From: Sphingomonas sp. CL5.1
GTDB lineage: Bacteria > Pseudomonadota > Alphaproteobacteria > Sphingomonadales > Sphingomonadaceae
Direction of reading: 5' to 3'
DNA: 64,000 nucleotides
Assembly: GCF_013344685.1 (NCBI RefSeq)
Contig: NZ_CP050137.1
Coordinates: 2,535,001 to 2,599,000, forward strand
Shown: piece after piece, positions 9,728 to 19,181 of the stretch
How positions within the stretch are numbered: position 1 is the first letter of the stretch
Layout of the letters: every line of letters begins with the position of its first letter
Program-made: the position numbers and the translations under genes
The notes under the pieces: generated by a model
Databases searched by the model: none
Told to the model about the DNA's origin: nothing
The model's input: the letters and a program-made list of their open reading frames with translations, nothing else

Positions 9728-10216
9728 ATGTTAGACTCGGCACGCTATATGATCCAGCTTCTCGACGAGCTTGCGCGGATGCGTGGCCGCACGGCCGTCG
9801 CGTTTCGCGATATTCGTGTGATGCATGGATTCACCGAGATCGAAAATGTCGTGCTCACCGCCGTCACCGGCGCGAAAATTCCACCGACCGTGCCGCAGAT
9901 CGGCCGCAGCCTCGATCATCCTCGTCAGGTGATTCAGCGCGCGGCCGACGCGCTTGTCGCGCGGGGCCTGATCGTGTGGCGCGACAATCCCGACCACAAG
10001 CGGGCACGGTTGCTCGTGGCGACCGAGGAGGGGGATCGGCTGCGCCACCTTGCCGACCTGGCCGGGCTGGAACGTGCCGGGCAGCTGGTCGGAACGCTCG
10101 ACCCGGCGTTGGTGGCCACCACCGTCGCCGGGCTTCGTACTATTCGCGAGGCGATCGAGGAAAATATTCGCAGTTTCTGCGAGCGGACCCCTTCCGCCGA
10201 GCGGGAGGATACATGA
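9728..10216 (+). CDS. MarR-family transcriptional regulator
   Basis: A 162-residue winged-helix protein. The recognition region is VPQIGRSLDHPRQVIQRAADAL (about residues 57-78) and the wing is NPDHKRARLL. It is a dimeric repressor of the type that answers to aromatic or CoA-linked ligands. It overlaps the kinase gene by 4 nt (ATGA) and leads the second catabolic block, so it probably controls it. The ATG lacks a ribosome-binding site and sits at the predicted transcription start. Confidence 0.85.
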   Translation: MLDSARYMIQLLDELARMRGRTAVAFRDIRVMHGFTEIENVVLTAVTGAKIPPTVPQIGRSLDHPRQVIQRAADALVARGLIVWRDNPDHKRARLLVATEEGDRLRHLADLAGLERAGQLVGTLDPALVATTVAGLRTIREAIEENIRSFCERTPSAEREDT

Positions 10217-11280
10217 GCGACATCGAAGGTCTTTATGACGCCATGCGACTGACCGCCTGGCTTGACGCCAATATCCCGCAGCTCGGTGACGGTCCGTTGG
10301 CGGTCGAAAAGGTTCATGGCGGCACCAGCAACGTGATCCTGTCGTTGAACCGCGGCGGTGACGAGACGATGCTGTTGCGACGCCCGCCGCCGGTCGCACC
10401 ACCGGGATCGGAACGTAGCGCGCTGCGCGAGGCACGTGTCCTGACCGCACTCAACGGCACCCTGGTGCCGCATCCCTTTTGTTACGGCGTATGCGCCGAT
10501 GACGGGGTAATCGGTCAGCCCTTCTATGTGATGGAATGGGTCAAGGGCTGGGCCGCCGAACTGCGCGACGAGCATATCCATCACCGTGCGCCGTTCGATG
10601 GGCCGCCGAGCGAATACGGCATCGCTTATGCGATGGTCGACGGGCTGATCGCGCTCGCCAATGTCGATTACAAGGCGGTCGGTCTTGATGATTTCGGCAA
10701 GCCCGACAATTTCCTGGAGCGGCAGGTCGATCGCTGGGAAAGGCAGCTCAACAGCTACGGAAAGCTGTATGGTTACGCGGGGCGACACATTCCGGGTTAC
10801 GAACTGACCCGGGACTGGCTGCGCGCCAATGTGCCAGACAGCTTCAGGGCAGGAATCATCCATGGCGATGTCGGCACGCCCAACGCGCTGTTCACGTTCG
10901 ACCGGCCGGCGCGTCTCGTCGCACTGATCGACTGGGAATTGTCGACGATCGGCGATCCGCTGCTCGACCTTGCGTGGTTCAGCAATTCGCTTCGGGACGA
11001 AACCGCGCCTGATGTTGTCCCTGCAAAGAGTCTCTATAATGCGCAGAACTGGCCGACGCGGCAGGAAATGATGCGTTATTATGCCGCGGGCACCGGCCGG
11101 GATATGAAGGACTTCGATTATTACGCCTTGCTCGCGATGTATAAGGGCGGATGCATCCTCGAATATAAGGTCGCGCAGTCTGCCGCAGGCATGCTTTCGA
11201 AGGAGACCGGCGTCTTCTTCTCACGCCTCGTGCTCGAAAACTTCCGCGCTGCCGCAAGCCTCATCAATCGTATCGGCTGA
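10213..11280 (+). CDS. phosphotransferase (APH/ACAD10-11 kinase-like) protein
   Basis: A 355-residue kinase-fold protein. A nucleotide-binding N-lobe (GGTSNVILSL) is followed by the catalytic loop GIIHGDVGTPNAL near 216 and the metal site IDWELSTIGDPLLDLAW near 238. APH-fold proteins next to ACADs are related to the kinase domain of ACAD10/11, which phosphorylates 4-hydroxyacyl-CoA so that it can be dehydrated and enter beta-oxidation. The next gene, 22 nt downstream, is an ACAD. The role in 4-hydroxy-acid use is inference; antibiotic resistance is unlikely in this context. Confidence 0.84.
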   Translation: MSDIEGLYDAMRLTAWLDANIPQLGDGPLAVEKVHGGTSNVILSLNRGGDETMLLRRPPPVAPPGSERSALREARVLTALNGTLVPHPFCYGVCADDGVIGQPFYVMEWVKGWAAELRDEHIHHRAPFDGPPSEYGIAYAMVDGLIALANVDYKAVGLDDFGKPDNFLERQVDRWERQLNSYGKLYGYAGRHIPGYELTRDWLRANVPDSFRAGIIHGDVGTPNALFTFDRPARLVALIDWELSTIGDPLLDLAWFSNSLRDETAPDVVPAKSLYNAQNWPTRQEMMRYYAAGTGRDMKDFDYYALLAMYKGGCILEYKVAQSAAGMLSKETGVFFSRLVLENFRAAASLINRIG

Positions 11281-11302
11281 TCCGTTTTCAAGGGGGATCT
11301 CC

Positions 11303-12619
11303 ATGGACTTTACCATCGAACCACAATTCCAGGCCAAGCTCGACTGGATGCTCGATTTCGTGAAGAACGAATGCGAGCCGATCGATTTGCTCTTTCCGTA
11401 TCATGGCGATCCCTACGACACCGGGAACGCGACCGCGCGCGCGGTGATTGCGCCGCTGCAGGAGCAGGTGAAGGCGCAAGGTCTGTGGGCGTGTCATCTC
11501 GATCCGCGTCTCGGCGGCAAGGGCTATGGCCAGATGAAGCTGGCTTATATGAACGAGATTATCGGCCGCTCTTATTGGGCGCCCACGATTTTTGGCACGG
11601 CGGCGCCCGATACCGGCAATGCCGAAATCCTCGCGATGTTCGGCACCGAAGAACAGAAGGCACGCTATCTGCAACCTTTGCTGGATGGGGATATCGTTTC
11701 GACTTTCTCGATGACCGAGCCGCAAGCCGGCGCCGATCCCAAGGAGTTCGTCTGTCGCGCCTGGCGCGAGGGCGGCGAATGGGTGATTGACGGCTACAAA
11801 TGGTTTTCGTCGAACGCGCGTTACGCCGCTTTCCTGATCGTTATGGCGGTGACCGATCCTGAGGCACCGGCGCACCAGCGCATGTCGATGCTCATCGTCC
11901 CGGCCGATACGCCCGGGATCAAGATCGTCCGCAACGTCGGCGTGATCGGCGACGATATCGCCGACGATACCCGGGGCATTCACGGCTACATCCATTATGA
12001 CAAGGTCCGCGTGCCGCTCGATGCGATGCTCGGCAGGCCGGGCGAGGGCTTTAAGGTCGCCCAGGCGCGGCTGGGCGGCGGGCGCGTACACCACGCGATG
12101 CGCACCGTCGGCAAATGTCAGCGCGCGTTCGAGATGATGCAGGAGCGTGTCGTCTCGCGTCGAACGCAAGGTAAATTGCTTGCCGATCACCAGTTCGTGC
12201 AAGGGATGATCGCGGATACCGCGATCGAGATCGAGCAGTTCCGTCTGTTGGTGCTCAAGACGGCATGGGTGATCGATACCGAACCGCATGGCGTCGCCCG
12301 CACGCTGATCGCGATGTGTAAGGTGCAGATGGCGAAAATCTATCACGATGTCGTCCAGCGCGCGATCCAGATTCACGGCAGCTATGGCGTGACCAACGAG
12401 ACGCCGCTCGCCGATATGTGGATGAGCCTGCCCAGTCTCGCGCTCGCCGATGGCCCGACCGAGGTTCACAAGGTGCAGGTTGCCAAGGCTTTCACGCGCA
12501 ACGCCAGGCCGTCCACCGGCCTGTTCCCGAGCGAGCATATCCCCGATCGGCTGGCGGCGGCGCGCGCCAGATATGCCGATATTCTGGACAAGCTTTCCGC
12601 GCGCGAGGCGGCCGAATGA
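11303..12619 (+). CDS. acyl-CoA dehydrogenase, ACAD10/11-like
   Basis: A 438-residue ACAD with FSMTEPQAGADPKEF (flavin contact, near 136) and QIHGSYGVTNETPLADMW near the C-terminus. The larger size and its place beside the APH-type kinase match the ACAD half of eukaryotic ACAD10/11 and their bacterial split forms. AAGGGGGATCTCC precedes ATG 11303. Its stop overlaps the next SDR start (ATGA). Confidence 0.91.
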   Translation: MDFTIEPQFQAKLDWMLDFVKNECEPIDLLFPYHGDPYDTGNATARAVIAPLQEQVKAQGLWACHLDPRLGGKGYGQMKLAYMNEIIGRSYWAPTIFGTAAPDTGNAEILAMFGTEEQKARYLQPLLDGDIVSTFSMTEPQAGADPKEFVCRAWREGGEWVIDGYKWFSSNARYAAFLIVMAVTDPEAPAHQRMSMLIVPADTPGIKIVRNVGVIGDDIADDTRGIHGYIHYDKVRVPLDAMLGRPGEGFKVAQARLGGGRVHHAMRTVGKCQRAFEMMQERVVSRRTQGKLLADHQFVQGMIADTAIEIEQFRLLVLKTAWVIDTEPHGVARTLIAMCKVQMAKIYHDVVQRAIQIHGSYGVTNETPLADMWMSLPSLALADGPTEVHKVQVAKAFTRNARPSTGLFPSEHIPDRLAAARARYADILDKLSAREAAE

Positions 12620-13359
12620 TAGATCCGCTGTTCGATCTCACCGGGAAGGTCGCGCTCGTCACCGGCGGCAGCCGTGGCCTCGGGCTGGAGATGGTGCGCG
12701 CCTTTGCGGCGCATGGCGCCGATGTCATTATCGCCAGCCGCAAGATCGACAATTGCGAGGCGGCGGCGGAAGAGGTGCGCGCGATGGGCCGCCGCGCCCT
12801 CGCGGTGGCCGCGCATGTCGGCAAGTGGGACGAGATCGATCGCCTGATCGACACGGTTTATGCGGCATTCGGTCGCGTCGACATCCTCGTCAACAACGCC
12901 GGCATGGGACCGCGCATGCCCAGCCATGACGTGCCCGAGCAATTGTTCGACAGCGTGCTCAACCTAAATTTCAAGGGGCCGTTCCGCCTTGCCAGCCAGA
13001 TCGCGAAAAGGATGCGCGACGGCGAAGGCGGCGCGATCATCAACGTCTCCTCGACTGGCGGCGCGATGCCCATGCCGGAGATCATACCCTATGGATCGGC
13101 CAAGGCGGCGCTCAACGCGATGACATTGTCCTTTGCGCACGAATATGGACCAAAGGTGCGCGTCAACACGCTGTCGGCGGGGCCGTTCCTCACCGACATT
13201 GCCAGAAGCTGGAGCGAGGAAGCGCGCCAGAAATCCCGCAATGCGCTTGGCCGGCCCGGCCAGCCGGAGGAAGTCGTCACCTCGGCACTGTTTCTCGCCA
13301 GCCCGGCGTCCAGCTACGTCACCGGCACGCTGCTGCGTTGCGACGGCGGAACTTGGTAA
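12616..13359 (+). CDS. short-chain dehydrogenase/reductase
   Basis: A 247-residue classical SDR with VTGGSRGLGLE (TGxxxGxG, residue 14 on), NNAGMG near 94, the serine of INVSSTGG, catalytic Y-G-S-A-K near 160, and a C-terminal GTLLRCDGGTW. It overlaps the ACAD stop by 4 nt, so it is co-translated. It probably oxidises the hydroxyacyl intermediate of the second block. Confidence 0.93.
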   Translation: MIDPLFDLTGKVALVTGGSRGLGLEMVRAFAAHGADVIIASRKIDNCEAAAEEVRAMGRRALAVAAHVGKWDEIDRLIDTVYAAFGRVDILVNNAGMGPRMPSHDVPEQLFDSVLNLNFKGPFRLASQIAKRMRDGEGGAIINVSSTGGAMPMPEIIPYGSAKAALNAMTLSFAHEYGPKVRVNTLSAGPFLTDIARSWSEEARQKSRNALGRPGQPEEVVTSALFLASPASSYVTGTLLRCDGGTW

Positions 13360-13506
13360 CAATCTTCAGACACGACGCCGAACCGACAGGCTAGATTGGA
13401 ACGACATCGCTATCTAGGTAATCGTAGTGTAATCGGGCGCACGGCATCGGTCCGGATTCTGATTCTTCCGGTTCGTGCCTGGATTCGACATGGGGAGAGG
13501 AAGGCG

Positions 13507-15081
13507 ATGACGACCTTGGAGGGTGCCGATCATACATTGATCGAGGCGTTTCTCGATGGCGTATCGCACCATCCTGAGGCCGAACTGGTCGTGCATTCCG
13601 CGATACGTCCCGCGACGAGCCGGCTTGCGGACGTGGTTGCGCGCGGCACCCGGTTCGCGGCCGGGCTTCGGGCGCGCGGCATCGGTCCGGGTGATATCGT
13701 CGCGGTACAATTGCCGGCATGGAGCGAATGGCTCGTCGCATGCGTCGGCATCGCGCATGTTGGCGCCGTGATGCTGCCGATCGTCTCGATCTACGGCGCG
13801 AAGGAGATGGGCTTCATCCTGCGGCAGTCGGGCGCGAAGCTGCTCGTTACACCTGATCGCTGGCGCAACGTCCAATATGGCGAGGTGCTGGCGGCTTGTG
13901 GTGAGCTGCCCGCGCTGTCCACTCATGTCGTGATCGGCGACGACGTGCCCGTCAGGGCGATCGGCTGGGATGAGATGCTCGCCCACGAAGATGGCGCGCT
14001 GCCCGCCGCCTGTAGTCCCGATGATCTGGCGATGCTGGTCTATACCTCTGGCACCACAGCCGATCCCAAGGGCGTGTGCCATTCCAGCCGCACGTTGCTG
14101 TCCGAAATGGCGGCGGTGTCGCACGCGCGACGCCGGATCATCGAGACCAGCTTCTCGCCCTGGCCGCCGGGGCATGTCGCGGGTGCTTGCACCATGATGC
14201 GCTATCTGGTGCAGGGCAGGAAGCTGGTTCTGATGGATCAATGGGATGCCGCCGATGCGGCAATGCTGATCGAGCAGCACCGGATCAGCGCATCATCGTT
14301 CACGCCTTTCCACCTGAATGGTATATTGGACGCGGCCGATCGTGATGGACGCGATTTATCGAGCCTTGTGAGTTGCCTGGTCGGTGCGGCGCCGGTCCCG
14401 CCGACGCTGATCGAACGTTGTGCCGCGCGCGGGCTGGCCACGTTCCGCAGCTACGGTTCGAGCGAACACCCGACCGTCACCACCGGCGATCCGGATGACG
14501 CTATGGCCAAGCGCCTCACGACCGAGGGTCGGTTGATGGTCGGTTCCGAAATGCGCTTCGTTGATGATGACGGCAACGAGGTGCCGGCTGGGATGGACGG
14601 CGAGATCGTCACACGCGGACCCGAATTGTTCACCGGTTATTTTGATGCGCGTCTCAACGCCGCCGCCCTGCTTCCCGGTGGCTGGTACCGCACCGGGGAC
14701 ATCGGGCATTGTGACGCCGATGGCTTTCTGGTCATCTCGGATCGCAAGAAGGACATCATCATCCGTGGCGGCGAGAATATTTCGTCGCGCGAGGTGGAGG
14801 ATATTCTGCTTGGCGATCCAATGATCGCGGATGCGGCGGTGGTTGCTTTCCCCGATGAGCGGATGGGCGAGATCGTCTGCGCCTATGTGATCGCGCGCGC
14901 TGGCGCGGACGTGACGCTTGAAAGCGTGCGCGCATTTTTCGCCACATCCGGGGTGGCGAAGCAGAAGACGCCCGAACGCGTCGTTTGCATCAGCGAGTTG
15001 CCGCGCAACAGCACGGGTAAGATACTGAAGCACGAATTACGCGCTCGTGCGCGTGCCGAGGCTCGAGAAATTGCAGCCTGA
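13507..15081 (+). CDS. AMP-dependent acyl-CoA synthetase
   Basis: A 524-residue ANL ligase. P-loop YTSGTTADPKGVCHS near 180, FRSYGSSEHPT, the hinge region DGFLVISDRKKDIIIRGGENIS near 410, and PRNSTGKILKHEL with the catalytic lysine at the end. The ATG at 13507 follows GGGGAGAGGAAGGCG. The preceding gap (13360-13506) holds nothing else recognisable. It probably activates the substrate of the second block. Confidence 0.93.
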   Translation: MTTLEGADHTLIEAFLDGVSHHPEAELVVHSAIRPATSRLADVVARGTRFAAGLRARGIGPGDIVAVQLPAWSEWLVACVGIAHVGAVMLPIVSIYGAKEMGFILRQSGAKLLVTPDRWRNVQYGEVLAACGELPALSTHVVIGDDVPVRAIGWDEMLAHEDGALPAACSPDDLAMLVYTSGTTADPKGVCHSSRTLLSEMAAVSHARRRIIETSFSPWPPGHVAGACTMMRYLVQGRKLVLMDQWDAADAAMLIEQHRISASSFTPFHLNGILDAADRDGRDLSSLVSCLVGAAPVPPTLIERCAARGLATFRSYGSSEHPTVTTGDPDDAMAKRLTTEGRLMVGSEMRFVDDDGNEVPAGMDGEIVTRGPELFTGYFDARLNAAALLPGGWYRTGDIGHCDADGFLVISDRKKDIIIRGGENISSREVEDILLGDPMIADAAVVAFPDERMGEIVCAYVIARAGADVTLESVRAFFATSGVAKQKTPERVVCISELPRNSTGKILKHELRARARAEAREIAA

Positions 15082-15258
15082 ACCTATTTGATCGCCAGTA
15101 CCCGATCATCGACCGGCGAGCCGCTCGCGGCCGGATTCAGATCATTGCGATGAGGCATGGCAATTGCGATCGCACCGAAAGACTCGTCGCGTGTGGCGCG
15201 CAGCCGTTCGCGGCGCAAGGCGATGGGCGGCGCCATAACACTAGCGAAATGGCGGTGC

Positions 15259-15966
15259 TCAAGGAGCGAGCCAATTACGAAGCAGCAGGCTGAAACGGCG
15301 CGCGGCCAGCATTGCTATCTCCGGGTCGCGATCCAGCACCGCGTCGATGAGCTGGAGGTGATGCTTGCTGTACTGGGCAATGCGCTCGGGCAGATGGACT
15401 AACGGCGAGTCCGGTGCCTGGAAGGCGTAACGTACCTGTATCCGCAACATGAATTCCAGAAACGGGTTGCGCACGAGGCTGAACAAGCAATCCCGCAACT
15501 CGAAATCGAATTCTTCCACGGCGTGTTCGTCGGCCAGACCCTCCAGCAGTCGCGCGCGCAGGGTTGCGAGCCAGCCCCGGCCTTCGGCGAGGTCAGAGAT
15601 TGCTGCGCTGCGGACCAGTTCGACGTGGAGTGCGTTCATCGCCGCAAAGAGATCGGCGCGCGATCCTGCCCTCGTCTGCAGATAGGCGGCAGCGGCATCC
15701 GCTGCGGCATTCATGTCCGATCGTACACCGTAATAGCCGCCACCGACACCGCGCTTCACCTTCAGAAGGCGCTGCTCTTCAAGGAGGCGAGCGGCTTGTC
15801 GCAGAGTGTGCCGACCGGTCTCCAGCTGCTGGGCCAACTCATCCTCGGATCCGAGATGGGCCCCTTCGGGCTGGTTGAGAATATGAGCGCGCAAGCGATC
15901 GGCGACGATGCGTGCACCCGAGCGACGGAGTTCGGGGTAGGTGCTCGACGTTTTCACCGCTGACAT
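15259..15966 (-). CDS. GntR-family regulator with FCD-like ligand domain
   Basis: A 235-residue regulator. N-terminal winged helix (RIVADRLRAHIL; LGSEDELAQQLETGRHTLRQ, a helix-turn-helix, then VKRGVGGGYYGV as wing), then an all-helical domain with FDFELRDCLFSL and HHLQLIDAVLDRDPEIAM as in FCD proteins. The start at 15966 is chosen over an open extension to 16059 because AAGGTGG lies just upstream. It is divergent from the tannase-like gene and may control it through the repeats in between. The 177 nt between it and the upstream ligase hold no gene. Confidence 0.88.
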   Translation of the reverse strand: MSAVKTSSTYPELRRSGARIVADRLRAHILNQPEGAHLGSEDELAQQLETGRHTLRQAARLLEEQRLLKVKRGVGGGYYGVRSDMNAAADAAAAYLQTRAGSRADLFAAMNALHVELVRSAAISDLAEGRGWLATLRARLLEGLADEHAVEEFDFELRDCLFSLVRNPFLEFMLRIQVRYAFQAPDSPLVHLPERIAQYSKHHLQLIDAVLDRDPEIAMLAARRFSLLLRNWLAP

Positions 15967-16032
15967 TTTCCACCTTGGACGATCACTCGTGCTGGTGCTC
16001 GGGCAGCGACGCTGCTGACCAGCCAATTTCGT

Positions 16033-16065
16033 AATATAGCGTGCAGAATATAGCTTCAATATATG
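16033..16065. repeat. short direct repeats in the gntR/tannase divergent promoter
   Basis: AATATAGC occurs at 16033-16040 and 16047-16054, and a third related copy AATATATG at 16058-16065. They lie in the 236-nt gap between the divergent GntR gene and the tannase-like gene. A 10-bp palindrome AGAGCGCTCT follows at 16099-16108. AT-rich repeats in this GC-rich context are candidate operator sites for the GntR protein; binding is inference. Confidence 0.35.
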
Positions 16066-16202
16066 GAAATCAGCAAATTCCTGCGATCAAACATTGAAAG
16101 AGCGCTCTCAATTAGGCATTGAACCCGATGAGCGTTGCCGGACTCGCGGACGGGACTCCGCTGCAGGATACGGATCGCAGCTAGATGCAAGGGGAGGAAT
16201 CC

Positions 16203-17798
16203 ATGTCTTACCGGTCGACAATACTGTTCGCTTCGCTGGGCCTTCTCGTCGGCGTTGGCGGCATCGCCGCCAGCAGCGCGGGCCAGCCGCGGACGACACT
16301 TCCCGCCAACCCGAAATGCGACGTCAAGGAGATCAGTGCCCCAGAGGGAACGACAATCACCGGGGTCAAGTGGTTCGACGCGCCGGTCGGCTATTGCCGT
16401 ATCGATGGTTATGTCACGACGACTAATCCTGGGCCGAACCGGGTGAACTTCATGGTGGCGCTGCCACAGCGGCACAATGGCCGCTATGTATTCACTGTAC
16501 AGGGCGGCGCCGCTGGCTTCGTGCCGGATCCGAGCGATGTCAATTTGCAGCGCGGCTATGCGATCGCATCGACGGACAAGGGTGTGCGGGTCGCGCATGG
16601 CCTCGACTTTTCGTTTCGCAAGGACCCGGTCCAAGCGCTGGATTGGGGCGGTCGCGGCGTCCATGTTGCGGCAATCGCCACCCAGGCGCTGACGCGCGGC
16701 TATTACGGCGAGGAGAAGTTCCATCGCTACGCAACCGGCTGCTCCGGTGGCGGCGACGGCACGCTGACCGCAGCCGAGGTCTATCCCTCCGATTTCGACG
16801 GATATGTCGGGGGCGCGATGACCACCGCACCGCTGGAGATTACTCACATCTGGGGCGCAATCGCGCAGCGGTTGAGCAGGGACCCGTCGAGCTGGATATC
16901 GCCTGAGGAATACAAGCACATCGACCAGGTCTTGCTCGCCGAATATGACGCGGCTGACGGCGCGAAGGACGGTCTGATCTGGCGACCGGAAGCAATCGTC
17001 CTGCATCGCGCTTCATTCCCGTTTCTTAGCGATGCGCAATTCGGCACGTTGCAGTTCATCCGAGACGGCCTGAAGCCTGAGCTCGGCACCTGGTATCCCG
17101 GCTATTGGTTCGCCAACACCTCAGCCTTCCCCGGCTTCCTCACCGGTATGACGAGGCCACCGTGGACCAGGCCGGAGCAATATCCGGCCGGCTTCATGGT
17201 CACCGATACCAGCGCCAAGGCGCTGAACGGGGCCAACTACAGCGTTCTCGCCGATCTGGATTACGGCAACCGCAGCGCGCTCGTCGCCGACCGCGTGGCG
17301 CAAGAGGCAGCTGGTCGTCATCGGTTCAACCCCGCCAATCTCGCGGGCCTGCGCAAAAGTGGCGGCAAGCTGATCCTCTGGGCGGGCATGGCGGATCAGG
17401 CGGTGCCCCCGGCCAATGTGAAAAGCTATAGCGACGAAGCCACCAGGATTTTCGGTAAGGCTGGCGAGGCGCGGTTCGTCCGCACCTTCTTCGTGCCCGG
17501 CCTGCACCATTGCTCGGGCGGCGTCGGCGCGCCGACGGACGCGCCCGATCAACTGCTGGAAGCGATGGCGAACTGGGTCGAAAAGGGCCAGGCACCGGAG
17601 ACGGTGGTCGTCGGCAATCCCGAACGTAAAGCGGCTGATCCGCGGCAGGCCATGGCACCCAACACCGCCGTTATTGGCGCGCCGACGCGCACTTACCGGC
17701 TCTGTGCGTATCCGAAGAAGTCGACCTTTGTAGGCGGCGCGAACAATGCGAGGAAACTTGACGTCAACGATGCTCGCAACTGGCGATGCGAAACGTGA
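16203..17798 (+). CDS. tannase/feruloyl esterase family secreted hydrolase
   Basis: A 531-residue protein with a signal peptide (hydrophobic ILFASLGLLVGVGGIAA). The serine-hydrolase nucleophile lies in YATGCSGGGDGTL near residue 180, with cysteines expected for the tannase fold. A late Asp (GMADQAVPP) and His (GLHHCSGGVGAP) complete the likely triad. Tannase-family enzymes split ester bonds of phenolic acids in the periplasm or outside. ATG 16203 follows AGGGGAGGAATCC. Substrate is inference. Confidence 0.88.
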   Translation: MSYRSTILFASLGLLVGVGGIAASSAGQPRTTLPANPKCDVKEISAPEGTTITGVKWFDAPVGYCRIDGYVTTTNPGPNRVNFMVALPQRHNGRYVFTVQGGAAGFVPDPSDVNLQRGYAIASTDKGVRVAHGLDFSFRKDPVQALDWGGRGVHVAAIATQALTRGYYGEEKFHRYATGCSGGGDGTLTAAEVYPSDFDGYVGGAMTTAPLEITHIWGAIAQRLSRDPSSWISPEEYKHIDQVLLAEYDAADGAKDGLIWRPEAIVLHRASFPFLSDAQFGTLQFIRDGLKPELGTWYPGYWFANTSAFPGFLTGMTRPPWTRPEQYPAGFMVTDTSAKALNGANYSVLADLDYGNRSALVADRVAQEAAGRHRFNPANLAGLRKSGGKLILWAGMADQAVPPANVKSYSDEATRIFGKAGEARFVRTFFVPGLHHCSGGVGAPTDAPDQLLEAMANWVEKGQAPETVVVGNPERKAADPRQAMAPNTAVIGAPTRTYRLCAYPKKSTFVGGANNARKLDVNDARNWRCET

Positions 17799-18331
17799 TC
17801 CGCGGTCAGTCCGCACTGCTGCTGGCGGCTGGCGGTGTCGCCGCCGCAGTCGGCTCGTCAACCCTGGCGCAGGTCGCAGCCGCGACCTGGCTCACCTTGC
17901 ACGGTACCGTGCCGGCGCAGACAAGCGTCGTTGCCAAGGTCGACTACGCAACGACAATCAATACGGAGGCCTGCCAGTTCGACGATAGTGTCACCGGCAT
18001 GCGGATCGCGTCGCACCAGATCCAGATCGTTCAGCCGCAGCGCGCCGGGACCACCTATCGCCTCGCCGTGCCGATGTCCCCGCCACGGAGCGACGCCGCC
18101 TGTCGATGGGTTCCCGCCACCATCTATCTGTGCGTCGGCGCCGAGGGCAGCGAACCGGACAATTGCACGACGCTCTATGTCGCTAGCCGCGCGCCTGTGT
18201 CGCCGCCCGCTGCGGCCACACTGATTTGCGCTGCCGGACATTGTCACGTCGAACCCGAGAGTGGCGAGCCGCTGCGTCAGCTGACCCTTGAGCCACATGA
18301 TGTCGCTTTGGACATTGTAGTTCGCCCGTGA
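17786..18331 (+). CDS. hypothetical exported protein
   Basis: A 181-residue frame that overlaps the end of the tannase gene by 13 nt. It starts with a signal-like segment (SALLLAAGGVAAAVGSS) and has paired cysteines (ACQF, ACRW, LCVG, NCTT, ICAAGHCH). I do not recognise a family. Cysteine spacing and the short overlap argue for a real small exported protein that accompanies the esterase, but a chance frame cannot be excluded. Confidence 0.5.
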   Translation: MRNVIRGQSALLLAAGGVAAAVGSSTLAQVAAATWLTLHGTVPAQTSVVAKVDYATTINTEACQFDDSVTGMRIASHQIQIVQPQRAGTTYRLAVPMSPPRSDAACRWVPATIYLCVGAEGSEPDNCTTLYVASRAPVSPPAAATLICAAGHCHVEPESGEPLRQLTLEPHDVALDIVVRP

Positions 18332-18650
18332 TGCTGCAGCTTACCTTGGATTAAAGTGATCTGCGCGGGCAGCAACGCGACGCGCGTTCGCCGGACGAGC
18401 TGAAGCTCGGCCTGAGTATTGCGCTGGAGAGGGACGTTGCGCGGCGCGGACGAACCGGCCGTCGGCACGTTCCGTCCAGGCAGCAAGACACGGCTTCCTA
18501 TCGGCGATTCGCTCAACGCCGATACGATGGCTGGCCATAGGGGCGCCCCTTATCCTATGATTGCTCATCTTATTGTCGGACCGGTTCGGGCGTCGGCTCG
18601 GCCAGCATTGGTGAGTAGGCGACATATTGCGACCGATACGAGCGGAGCCG
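18332..18650. promoter_or_regulatory. intergenic stretch with 12-bp palindrome upstream of MarR
   Basis: No convincing gene in these 319 nt. A perfect palindrome AGGGGCGCCCCT lies at 18539-18550, nested inside CATAGG (18536-18541) and CCTATG (18554-18559). It lies about 100 nt before the MarR gene and is a candidate autoregulatory operator. Confidence 0.3.
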
Positions 18651-19127
18651 GTGAAGAAGGCCACGACCATCAGCTATCGGATCAGCGTTATCGGGCGGCT
18701 CCAGCGGACGCGCTTCGACGCGCGCGCGCGTAGCCTCGGTATCACAAGGGCTCAGTGGCGTGCGATCTACGCGATCAGTGGCAACGAGGGGTCATCGCAG
18801 CGGCGCATTTCCGAGCTGATCAAGGTAGGTGACGTGACAGCGGGCCGGCTGATCGACCGGCTGGTGGACAATGGCTGGGTCGAGCGTCGCGCAGATATCG
18901 CCGATCGTCGCACCCATCGCCTCTATCTGACCCCATTGGCGGGGCCCGTGCTCGAGAAGCTGGCCGAACTTGGTGCCGACGAAGACAGAATCGCGCTAGA
19001 CGGCGTTGATCCGGCGGCGCTGGAGACCGCGCTTGCTGTGCTGGATCGCGTCATCGCCAATATCGAGTCGGCACCGGCACTGGCGGAGGTCGATCCCGTC
19101 GACGAAACGAGCGTCTGCGATAGCTGA
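18651..19127 (+). CDS. MarR-family transcriptional regulator
   Basis: A 158-residue winged-helix protein: RAQWRAIYAIS, QRRISELIKVGDVTAGRLIDRL (recognition helix, about residues 47-68), ERRADIADRRTHRLYLT (wing with the MarR D-R-R). GTG 18651 is the preferred start; a TTG at 18627 is possible. It lies between the esterase and a divergent hydrolase region, so it may control the uptake and catabolic genes nearby. Confidence 0.85.
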   Translation: MKKATTISYRISVIGRLQRTRFDARARSLGITRAQWRAIYAISGNEGSSQRRISELIKVGDVTAGRLIDRLVDNGWVERRADIADRRTHRLYLTPLAGPVLEKLAELGADEDRIALDGVDPAALETALAVLDRVIANIESAPALAEVDPVDETSVCDS

Positions 19128-19181
19128 TCGGCGAACTAACGCTGGTCGTCGGCCCGGCGGCGTGCGCCGGGCCAGCGATGC

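Noticed and set aside
10213..11280. Aminoglycoside phosphotransferase as a resistance gene
   Set aside because: The APH fold is present, but the operon context (ACAD, SDR, ligase, MarR) fits a metabolic kinase.
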